From the NCBI GenBank assembly GCA_043746555.1, contig JAYTQU010000092.1, forward strand, positions 1 through 12,644: 12,644 bases of DNA. The letters run 5' to 3'. This document shows positions 1 through 6,143 of the stretch, one piece after another. The translations under genes and the position numbers were made by a program. Within the stretch, counting starts at the first letter, position 1. Every line of letters begins with the position of its first letter. This DNA comes from CAZQYC01 sp043746555 (GTDB lineage: Bacteria > Pseudomonadota > Gammaproteobacteria > Steroidobacterales > Steroidobacteraceae). Under the pieces are notes generated by a model. The model saw nothing but the letters and a program-made list of their open reading frames with translations, made no database searches and was not told the origin of the DNA.

Positions 1-1071
1 CGTAGCGATGCCGCGCGTCGTACGTGGAAATTGAATGGTCCGCAGCTTTTCGGCCACGTGATTCATCACATCGTGCAAGATCCGCGCGATCCGAAGATCG
101 TGCTGATGGCTGCAAAGACGGGACACCTAGGTCCCACGATGTATCGTTCCACCGATCGCGGCCGCAAGTGGGTAGAAGTTAAACAACCGCCCGCGTTTCG
201 CAAAGCAGCGGAAGGCGAGAGTGCGAAGAGCCGCGCCGTCGACGCCGTATTTTGGCTATCGCCCGGACACGCGAGCGAAAAAAATGTGTGGTACGCCGGC
301 ACCGTACCGGCCGGCTTGTTCCGTTCAGAAGACGGCGGCGATCATTGGGCGCCAGTTGCGGGATTCAACGATCATCCCATGCGGCCGCAATGGGCGGCGG
401 GTAATGCAACGCCGGGCGGCGAAATTCTTCACTCGATCTTGATCGATCCGCGCGATGCGCAGCACTTATATATAGGCATTTCCATCGGCGGCATCTTCGA
501 GTCGACCGACGGCGGTAAAGACTGGAAGCCATTGAACAAAGGCGTGGAGGCGGATTTTCTTCCCGACCCCAGCGTGGAATTCGGTCACGATCCGCATTGC
601 GTGGCGATGCATCCGCTGAATCCCGATCGCCTGTATCACCAAAATCACTGCGGCATATATCGAGTCGATCGCCCAGCGCGCGAGTGGACGCGCATCGGCA
701 AAGCGATGTCGAAGAAGATCGGCGACATTGGTTTTCCAATCGTGCTTCATCCACGCGATCCGGATACCGCATGGGTGTTTCCGATGGATGGCGGTTCGGT
801 ATGGCCGCGCACTTCCATCGATGGCAAACCCGCTGCGTACGTCACGCACAACGGCGGCAAGAGCTGGCAACGACAAGACAAAGGCATGCCGCGCTCGCAG
901 GCTTGGTTCACCGTGTATCGACAGGCGATGTGCGCCGACACCGATAAAAAGGTTGGACTTTATTTCGGCAACACACTTGGCGAAGTGTGGGCGAGCGCCA
1001 ACGAAGGCGAAGCATGGAAATGCATCGCCAAAAATCTCCCGCAGATTTTCGCAGTGACAACCGGAGCGTGA
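1..1071 (+). CDS. BNR/Asp-box beta-propeller protein (sialidase/VPS10-like fold), 5' end missing
   Basis: The reading frame is open from the first base and runs to TGA at 1069-1071, so the gene starts upstream of the window. The TTG at 31 is not a convincing start, because the residues before it (RSDAARRTWK) read like normal protein. Five Asp-box-like repeats (S-x-D-x-G-x-x-W and variants) are visible at about 139-171, 316-348, 493-525, 844-867 and 991-1017, which indicates a multi-bladed propeller of the BNR/sortilin type. Databases often call such proteins exo-alpha-sialidase or glycosyl hydrolase. I see no evidence for that activity, and a binding or scaffold role is equally possible. The stop codon is one base from the start of the MoaD-like gene, so the two are almost certainly co-transcribed. 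Fold assignment is confident, function unknown. Confidence 0.85.
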   Translation, partial: RSDAARRTWKLNGPQLFGHVIHHIVQDPRDPKIVLMAAKTGHLGPTMYRSTDRGRKWVEVKQPPAFRKAAEGESAKSRAVDAVFWLSPGHASEKNVWYAGTVPAGLFRSEDGGDHWAPVAGFNDHPMRPQWAAGNATPGGEILHSILIDPRDAQHLYIGISIGGIFESTDGGKDWKPLNKGVEADFLPDPSVEFGHDPHCVAMHPLNPDRLYHQNHCGIYRVDRPAREWTRIGKAMSKKIGDIGFPIVLHPRDPDTAWVFPMDGGSVWPRTSIDGKPAAYVTHNGGKSWQRQDKGMPRSQAWFTVYRQAMCADTDKKVGLYFGNTLGEVWASANEGEAWKCIAKNLPQIFAVTTGA

Positions 1072-1072
1072 C

Positions 1073-1339
1073 GTGTCGTGCGTTGTGCGCATCGCGAGTC
1101 CGTTACGTTCCTACACGAATGGCTCCGCGACGGTTGCGGCGGTCGGCACGTCGGTAACTGATGTGCTTGCCAATTTAGAGCAACGCTTTCCCGGCATACG
1201 CTTTAGAATGATCGACGAACAAAATCGCATTCGTCAACACATTCGGCTCTTTGTAAACACCGGCGAAGTAGAAAACCTCGACGCACCCGTTGCCGATGGC
1301 GATACGGTTCATCTCATCTGCGCCTTGAGTGGCGGCTGA
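1073..1339 (+). CDS. MoaD/ThiS-family sulfur-carrier protein (ubiquitin-like)
   Basis: This small protein of 88 residues ends in ALSGG. The exposed Gly-Gly C-terminus is the hallmark of MoaD, ThiS and related beta-grasp proteins. In that family the terminal Gly is adenylated by a MoeB/ThiF enzyme and then made into a thiocarboxylate that donates sulfur. The GTG start at 1073 is supported by GGAG at 1063-1066, six bases upstream. The gene begins one base after the propeller gene and ends one base before the ATG of the MoeB-like gene, which would be its activating enzyme. No moaE, thiG or cysteine-synthase gene is visible, so the sulfur acceptor (molybdopterin, thiazole, cysteine or other) is not shown. 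I therefore give no symbol. Confidence 0.86.
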   Translation: MSCVVRIASPLRSYTNGSATVAAVGTSVTDVLANLEQRFPGIRFRMIDEQNRIRQHIRLFVNTGEVENLDAPVADGDTVHLICALSGG

Positions 1340-1340
1340 C

Positions 1341-2465
1341 ATGAGTTTGTCCGTTGACGAACTCGCTCGTTATAGCCGCCATCTTTCTCTGACGGAGATC
1401 GGTGTTGCAGGCCAGGAAAAACTGAAAGCCGCAAAAGTATTGGTGATCGGCGCGGGCGGGCTAGGTTCGCCGTCGATTTTGTATTTGGCGGCGGCGGGAG
1501 TCGGCACGATTGGAATTGTCGATTTCGATAGGGTCGATATCTCGAATCTACAGCGACAGGTGTTATTCGATACGGCAAGCATCGGGCGCTCAAAAGCCGA
1601 AGCGGCGCGCGAACGACTGCTCGCACTCAATCCCGAGATCAACATCATCGCGCATGCGGTAGAACTGCGCGCTGACAACGTGCGCGAGATATTCAAAGAC
1701 TACGACATCGTACTGGACGGCACCGATCGCTTCGCGACGCGCTATCTCACCAATGACGCGTGCGTTATTCTCGGAAAAGCGCTCGTTTCTGCCGCGATTC
1801 ATCGCTTCGAAGGTCAGGCGATGACGTATGTCCCAAAGCAAAGTCCGTGCTATCGCTGTTTGTTTCCCGAACCGCCGACCGATGGACTCGTTCCGAATTG
1901 CGCCGAAGCGGGCGTGCTCGGCGTACTGCCGGGTGTGCTCGGCACGATTCAAGCAACCGAAGCGATTAAACTCATCACCGGAATCGGTCAGCCGTTGCTT
2001 GGCCGCTTGCTCACTTACGATGCGTTGTCGATGAGCTTCGATGAATTCAAATTTACGCGTCGCGATGACTGTGCGGTCTGCGGACCGCATCCGACCATCA
2101 CCGAACTGCGAGATGCGCCGGAAATATGTAGCGTCGAGATTTTGCAGACCATCCGCCGCTTGTCTGCACGAGAACTGAAATCGCAATTGAATGACGCCGA
2201 CGTTGTATTGATCGACGTCCGCGAGCCTAGCGAATTTAAAATTGCGAATTTAAAGGGTGCAATTAATATTCCCGTTAGCCAACTCGCCAATCGACTTCAC
2301 GAACTTCCACCATCGCGCACGCCTATCTTTATCTGCCGTAGCGGCGCGCGCAGTCTCACAGCCTGCGGCATTGCATCGCGCGGCGGAATTTTATCGGTTG
2401 CGCATCTTGAAGGCGGCTTGCTTGCGTGGGCAAGCGAAGTCGATACAACATTCAGGCTCGCCTAG
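1341..2465 (+). CDS. MoeB/ThiF-type adenylyltransferase with C-terminal rhodanese domain
   Basis: The predicted protein has 374 residues. The N-terminal two thirds are an E1-like enzyme. It has a nucleotide-binding GAGGLG at residues 37-42, two zinc-type CxxC pairs (C170/C173 and C244/C247), and NCAEAG with C187 at the position of the conserved MoeB cysteine. From about residue 270 a rhodanese domain follows, with DVREPSEF and an active-site loop CRSGARS (C332). This layout is that of MoeBR and eukaryotic MOCS3/Uba4, which adenylate a ubiquitin-like carrier and pass persulfide sulfur to it. The likely partner is the adjacent MoaD-like protein. ATG 1341 is preferred to GTG 1329, because it sits one base after the upstream stop and begins the typical SxDELxRYSRH segment. 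The GTG would overlap the carrier gene. Confidence 0.93.
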   Translation: MSLSVDELARYSRHLSLTEIGVAGQEKLKAAKVLVIGAGGLGSPSILYLAAAGVGTIGIVDFDRVDISNLQRQVLFDTASIGRSKAEAARERLLALNPEINIIAHAVELRADNVREIFKDYDIVLDGTDRFATRYLTNDACVILGKALVSAAIHRFEGQAMTYVPKQSPCYRCLFPEPPTDGLVPNCAEAGVLGVLPGVLGTIQATEAIKLITGIGQPLLGRLLTYDALSMSFDEFKFTRRDDCAVCGPHPTITELRDAPEICSVEILQTIRRLSARELKSQLNDADVVLIDVREPSEFKIANLKGAINIPVSQLANRLHELPPSRTPIFICRSGARSLTACGIASRGGILSVAHLEGGLLAWASEVDTTFRLA

Positions 2466-2468
2466 CGA

Positions 2469-2489
2469 CTGCGCGCGCAGCTTCGAAGC
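2469..2489. repeat. Two abutting perfect palindromes after the moeB-like gene
   Basis: A 12-bp palindrome CTGCGCGCGCAG (2469-2480) shares its last G with a 10-bp palindrome GCTTCGAAGC (2480-2489), starting three bases after the stop codon. A run ATATTTT follows at about 2495-2501. It could be a weak intrinsic terminator or a protein-binding site. Neither is established, and such GC palindromes can occur by chance. Confidence 0.3.
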
Positions 2490-2640
2490 AACCGATATTT
2501 TCAATACATTAATCAAGTGGTTTGGCAAACGGTTTGAGGAACAGGATTCGAAGTTTGTTAATAAAATAGCGCCCTTTGATCTGTTAGGATTATCCGACAA
2601 TCACAATTGCCAGCTCGCTGTTTGTTGTTCGGAGATTGCA

Positions 2641-4401
2641 ATGCCCCACGTTTTTCGTCGTTATTCGCAACCGCTGTCGATAGTCGCGACAGCTCTGTTG
2701 TTATCGTTGCTCGGTGCGTGCGGTAAGCAACCGGAAAATACGACGACAACAGTAAACGCCGCGACTACGCCCGCGTGGTCGGTGTTTCTCGATCAATACA
2801 TCGAGGATTACTTTAAGGCGCATCCCACCTTCGCGGCATCGCAAGGTCGTCACGAATACGACGGCAAGATGCCGGATTGGTCCGCAGCAGGAATCGCCAA
2901 CGAGATCGCTCGTTTACATCGGCAACGTATCTTGGCGTCGGCTTATACCAACGAGCGACTCACAGAGCGGGAACGATTCGAACGAGATTATTTGTTGGCG
3001 CAGATCGATCGCGATCTCTTTTGGCAGGAAAATGCGGCATTACCGTTTCGCAATCCGGAATTTTATTTCGACAGCATCGACAGTATCGATCCGGCGATGT
3101 ATGTGTCGCGACCCTATGCGTCGTTGGAAAAGCGCGCGCAAGCCTTCATCGTTTATGCCAATGCGATTCCCAAAGCCGCGCAGCAAATTCGCGCCAACCT
3201 GCGGCTACCGATGCCGGCGACTTTTGTGCAATTCGGCGTCGCGGGTTTCGGTGGGCTGGCGGATTTTTATCGCAAAGACGTTTCGCAAGTATTCGCGACG
3301 GTGAACGACGCGCAAGTCCAGCAACAACTGAAGACGGCAATCGAGTCCGCAGCCAACGCCATGCAAGGACTAGCTGATTGGCTCAAAAGCAATGAGAAAG
3401 ACGCGACGCAAGATTTCGCGATGGGTCCAAAACTATTCGCAGACATGTTGTGGATGACCGAGCGTGTCAACACGCCGCTCGATCGGTTGGAGGCGATAGG
3501 CCGCGCGGATCTTGACCGCAATCTGGCTGCGCTGAAAGACGCCTGCAAACAATACGCGCCGCACGCAACTATTCAAAAGTGTGCCGAAGAGATGAATGCC
3601 GACAAGGAGAAAGGCGGCGCCGTCGAAGGCGCGCGTGCGCAATTGGCGGGGCTCAAACAATTTATCATCGACCACAAAGTAGTCAGCATCCCGGGCGACG
3701 AGCAAGTGCAGGTCGATCAAGCGCCGTCGTACAACGCGCAGAACTTTGCGTACATCATTATTCCCGGCCCGTACGACCAAGGACTTCCATCGGTGTACTA
3801 CATCGCTCCGCCCGATAAAGCCTGGAGCAAAGCCGAACAAGACGCGTATTTGCCCGGCAAAGCGGATTTGTTGTTCACCTCGGTGCACGAAGTGTGGCCC
3901 GGACATTTCTTGCAATTTCTGCATTCGAATCGCTCGTCGTTTCGCTTCGGCCAACTGTTCGTCGGCTATGCCTTTGCGGAAGGCTGGGCGCATTACTCGG
4001 AGGAGATGATGTGGGAAAGCGGCTTGGGGAATGGCGACCCTGAGACGCATATCGGTCAACTGCAAGAAGCGCTGCTGCGCGATGTGCGCTTTTTATGCGC
4101 CATCGGTTTACATACCAAGGGCATGACGGTTGCCGAGTCGGAGAAGATGTTCCGTGAACAAGGAATGCAAGATGCGGGTAATGCTCGCCAACAAGCCGCT
4201 CGCGGGACACGCGACCCGGCGTATCTCAACTATACGATGGGGAAATTAATGATTCGCAAATTGCGCGTGGATTGGACCGCCAAACATGGCGGTAGCGATG
4301 CATGGCGCGAATTTCACGACAGTTTTCTATCGTATGGCGGTCCGCCGATTCCTTTGGTGCGCGCGCAGATGTTGCCGGAACAAAGCGAGGCGTTGTTCTA
4401 G
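2641..4401 (+). CDS. DUF885-family lipoprotein, predicted zinc metallopeptidase
   Basis: The predicted protein has 586 residues. The N-terminus is a lipoprotein signal: RR near the start, a hydrophobic run, then LGAC with Cys27 as the lipidated residue, so the mature protein should be membrane-anchored and face the periplasm. The C-terminal half carries the DUF885 signature HEVWPGH (residues 416-422), followed by EGWAHYSE with Glu447. By analogy with gluzincin peptidases these supply two histidines, the catalytic Glu and a third zinc ligand. The substrate is unknown. The frame stays open upstream into the MoeB-like gene, back to about 2257. ATG 2641 is chosen because it gives the signal peptide and has GGAG at 2631-2634, six bases upstream. 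It is separated from the previous gene by 175 bp and so probably has its own promoter. It converges on the arsR-type gene, with 16 bp between stops. Confidence 0.9.
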   Translation: MPHVFRRYSQPLSIVATALLLSLLGACGKQPENTTTTVNAATTPAWSVFLDQYIEDYFKAHPTFAASQGRHEYDGKMPDWSAAGIANEIARLHRQRILASAYTNERLTERERFERDYLLAQIDRDLFWQENAALPFRNPEFYFDSIDSIDPAMYVSRPYASLEKRAQAFIVYANAIPKAAQQIRANLRLPMPATFVQFGVAGFGGLADFYRKDVSQVFATVNDAQVQQQLKTAIESAANAMQGLADWLKSNEKDATQDFAMGPKLFADMLWMTERVNTPLDRLEAIGRADLDRNLAALKDACKQYAPHATIQKCAEEMNADKEKGGAVEGARAQLAGLKQFIIDHKVVSIPGDEQVQVDQAPSYNAQNFAYIIIPGPYDQGLPSVYYIAPPDKAWSKAEQDAYLPGKADLLFTSVHEVWPGHFLQFLHSNRSSFRFGQLFVGYAFAEGWAHYSEEMMWESGLGNGDPETHIGQLQEALLRDVRFLCAIGLHTKGMTVAESEKMFREQGMQDAGNARQQAARGTRDPAYLNYTMGKLMIRKLRVDWTAKHGGSDAWREFHDSFLSYGGPPIPLVRAQMLPEQSEALF

Positions 4402-4417
4402 GAGTTTTTCCTGGCCG

Positions 4418-4756
4418 CTATCGCGGGCAATAGATGTCTTTTAGAGTCTCCAGCACTTTGTGCACCGGACCTTTCGGCACAGAGTAGTAAACGGTTTGCG
4501 CTTCCTTCTCGGTTTCTACCCATCCCCCTTCGCGCAAAACCGCGAGATGCTGCGACAACGCGGACTGGCTTAGGTCCACGCATTTGTTGATCTGGCCGAC
4601 CGACATCGGACCTTCCAGCAAACTACAGAGAATCGATAAGCGCTGTTCGTTGGCCAATGCTTTGAGTAAGGCGGCCGCGTCGCCGGCATGGCGTTGTAGG
4701 TCTTTGGCAGCAGTTTTTTTGACATTGACTTTGGTCTTGGCATTGGATTTTGGCAT
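4418..4756 (-). CDS. ArsR-family repressor, BigR/SqrR-like dithiol sulfur sensor
   Basis: The predicted protein has 112 residues. After a lysine-rich N-terminal tail of about 20 residues comes a typical ArsR winged helix: ALANEQRLSILCSLLEG, then the recognition helix region SQSALSQHLAVLREGG (63-78), then the wing with TVYYSV. Cys44 lies in the ILC segment and Cys110 near the C-terminus (IYCPR). The 66-residue spacing equals that of the redox pair in SqrR (Cys41/Cys107) and BigR (Cys42/Cys108). In those proteins sulfane sulfur links the two cysteines and releases DNA. A third cysteine, C59, is extra. No CxC metal site of the ArsR/SmtB type is seen. The gene is divergent from the DUF2892-RND operon, its most likely target, and it probably also represses itself. 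Family is certain. The ligand is inferred from cysteine placement. Confidence 0.94.
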   Translation of the reverse strand: MPKSNAKTKVNVKKTAAKDLQRHAGDAAALLKALANEQRLSILCSLLEGPMSVGQINKCVDLSQSALSQHLAVLREGGWVETEKEAQTVYYSVPKGPVHKVLETLKDIYCPR

Positions 4757-4798
4757 GAAGCGGTCATCTCAATCTAGCAGGCGGCAAGTATATACGGA

Positions 4799-4827
4799 TT
4801 GACTAATTTAGGTAAGTCTAATATAAA
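4799..4827 (+). promoter_or_regulatory. Sigma-70-type promoter of the DUF2892-RND operon
   Basis: TTGACT (4799-4804) and TATAAA (4822-4827) are separated by 17 bp. Each differs from the consensus -35 or -10 hexamer at one base. The start point would be near 4834, leaving a leader of about 25 nt before the ATG at 4859. It is the best promoter match I see in the window, and it lies exactly where a divergent ArsR regulator would act. Confidence 0.65.
4803..4825. promoter_or_regulatory. Candidate operator for the ArsR-type repressor
   Basis: The promoter spacer contains the palindrome CTAATTTAG (4803-4811). A second CTAA copy follows at 4818-4825 (CTAATATA), 15 bp from the first. TTAG (4808-4811) and CTAA (4818-4821) also form an inverted pair. 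ArsR dimers bind AT-rich dyads of this size. A repressor bound here would cover the -35 to -10 region. The site is inferred from position and symmetry only. Confidence 0.38.
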
Positions 4828-4858
4828 GACGCCACAACCTATTCAATTGGAGAGCCTT

Positions 4859-5071
4859 ATGAATATCGACATGAGCGTAGATCGAGCTGTCATGGCGTTT
4901 GCAGGTGCGCTAATCCTGATCAGCTTGGGACTGGGAATCTTCGTTAATCAAAACTGGTTTTGGTTGACGGCATTTGTGGGCGCCAATCTATTTCAGGCCT
5001 CGTTTACGGGATTTTGCCCGGCGGCGATGATCTTGAAGAAGCTGGGGTTGAAACCAGGCGCGGCGTTTTGA
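4859..5071 (+). CDS. DUF2892 (YgaP-like) inner-membrane protein
   Basis: The predicted protein has 70 residues. It has two membrane segments, at about residues 10-29 and 33-50, followed by the family motif GFCPAAMILKKLG near the C-terminus. DUF2892 is the membrane part of the E. coli rhodanese YgaP. Here it stands alone, without a rhodanese domain. The ATG at 4859 has GGAGAG at 4849-4854, four bases upstream, so the longer in-frame extension back to 4799 is rejected, as it would run through the promoter. It is the first gene of the operon with the RND adaptor and permease and is controlled from the ArsR-type divergent region. The molecular role of free-standing DUF2892 proteins is not known to me. 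The single Cys in the FCP motif is conserved in the family. Confidence 0.9.
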   Translation: MNIDMSVDRAVMAFAGALILISLGLGIFVNQNWFWLTAFVGANLFQASFTGFCPAAMILKKLGLKPGAAF

Positions 5072-5076
5072 CATTC

Positions 5077-5105
5077 GTCCTCTTTCCGAGATCGGAACAG
5101 AGGAC
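5077..5105 (+). promoter_or_regulatory. Strong intercistronic hairpin covering the adaptor ribosome-binding region
   Basis: GTCCTCT (5077-5083) pairs perfectly with AGAGGAC (5099-5105), and TTCCGA (5084-5089) with TCGGAA (5092-5097). Only C5098 bulges, so about 11 pairs can form around a small loop. No U-tract follows, which argues against an intrinsic terminator. The 3' arm contains AGAGGA (5099-5104), the ribosome-binding site that would serve the GTG start at 5115. The hairpin may therefore limit adaptor translation, or mark an RNA processing site that sets different levels of DUF2892 and pump. Confidence 0.6.
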
Positions 5106-5123
5106 TTCAACTGGGTGAACAGC

Positions 5124-6143
5124 ATGCGTTGGATCAGCGTCGTCATCACACTATGGATCGCCACGATCGCATTCGCCGCCGAGCCTGCGTTGCAAACGCA
5201 AACAGTGTCTTTGGAAAAGACTCCGCTGGAGCGCGCGTTCGACGGCACGATCGAAGCCGTGAATCAAGGCACGGTGTCGGCACAAACCTCCGGTCGTGTT
5301 GTGCAAGTGTTGTACGACGTGAACGATTTCGTGCCGGCGGGTGCGGTAATCGTGAAATTGAAAGGGACGCAGCAGCGCGCGAATTTAGGACAAGCCGAAG
5401 CGACACTTAATGAAGCGATCGCCGCCGAAGCGGAGGTGCAAAAACGGTACGCGCGTGTGCAGGAATTGCTCAAAGAACATGTGGTGTCGCAACAGCAAGT
5501 CGATCAAATCGCCGCGGAACGCGATGCCGCTGTGGCTCGTCTTGCATCCGCGCAAGCCGGCGTCGATGCGGCGCGCGAGGGGGTAAGTTACACGGAAATT
5601 CGCGCGCCCTATGCGGGCATTGTGACGAAGCGTCACGTCGAAGTGGGTGAATCGGTAAGTCCCGGCACGCTGCTCATGAGCGGCTTGTCGTTGCAATATT
5701 TGCGCGTCAATGTCGATCTGCCGCAGAGTGTCGTCGAGACAGTGCGCAATATTCGCAAGGCGGCGATTTACGTGGATGGCAAGCGCGTCGAGGCTAAGAA
5801 GATTACGATCTTTCCAGAAGCAACGGCGCAATCGAATACTTTCAAAACTCGCGTCGATCTTCCCGAGAACGCCACCGATCTGTATCCCGGCATGTTCGTC
5901 AAGGTGGCGTTCGTTATCGGCGAATCCGAGCGACTATTGATTCCCGCTTCCGCATTGGTCGAGCGCAGCGAGATAACAGCGGTCTATGTGGTCGACGACA
6001 AAGGCAAGACCGCATTACGCCAAATACGCATAGGTCATCGATTCGATAACCGCATCGAAGTGCTTGCCGGTCTTCGGCGGGGAGAAACCGTCGCGCTCGA
6101 TCCCATCGCTGCAATCGGTCACCTAGCCGCTGCGCATGAGTAG
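5124..6143 (+). CDS. RND efflux periplasmic adaptor (membrane fusion protein)
   Basis: The predicted protein has 339 residues. It opens with a signal peptide (about residues 1-19, ending AFAA). The membrane-fusion-protein layout follows: a lipoyl half-motif around TVSAQTSGRVVQVLYDVND, an alpha-helical hairpin rich in Ala, Glu and Gln, the returning lipoyl half (YTEIRAPYAGIVTKRHVEVG) and a beta-barrel region with LYPGMFVKVAFV. It would link the inner-membrane permease to an outer-membrane channel. No TolC-type gene is present in the window. ATG 5124 has GGTGA at 5114-5118 as a possible Shine-Dalgarno. GTG 5115, in frame, adds three residues and would use AGAGGA inside the hairpin. The stop overlaps the permease start by 8 nt, so the two are translationally coupled. 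At 339 residues it is on the short side for the family. The substrate cannot be told from the adaptor. Confidence 0.92.
   Translation: MRWISVVITLWIATIAFAAEPALQTQTVSLEKTPLERAFDGTIEAVNQGTVSAQTSGRVVQVLYDVNDFVPAGAVIVKLKGTQQRANLGQAEATLNEAIAAEAEVQKRYARVQELLKEHVVSQQQVDQIAAERDAAVARLASAQAGVDAAREGVSYTEIRAPYAGIVTKRHVEVGESVSPGTLLMSGLSLQYLRVNVDLPQSVVETVRNIRKAAIYVDGKRVEAKKITIFPEATAQSNTFKTRVDLPENATDLYPGMFVKVAFVIGESERLLIPASALVERSEITAVYVVDDKGKTALRQIRIGHRFDNRIEVLAGLRRGETVALDPIAAIGHLAAAHE

Noticed and set aside
466..1092. 208-codon open frame on the - strand opposite the propeller gene
   Set aside because: The + strand frame has clear Asp-box repeats; the antisense product has no recognisable feature.
1073..1339. 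Calling the sulfur carrier moaD or thiS outright
   Set aside because: The Gly-Gly tail fits both and other beta-grasp carriers; no acceptor gene is in the window to decide.
2257..2640. In-frame extension of the DUF885 gene upstream into the MoeB-like gene
   Set aside because: It would overlap the rhodanese coding region by over 200 bp. The ATG at 2641 has a good ribosome site and yields a proper lipoprotein signal.
3433..4065. 210-codon open frame on the - strand opposite the DUF885 gene
   Set aside because: It covers the HEVWPGH and EGWAHYSE region of the real gene and looks like a composition shadow.
5077..5105. Reading the intercistronic hairpin as an intrinsic terminator
   Set aside because: The stem is followed by TTCAACTGGG, not a T-run, and the downstream adaptor and permease have no other visible promoter.
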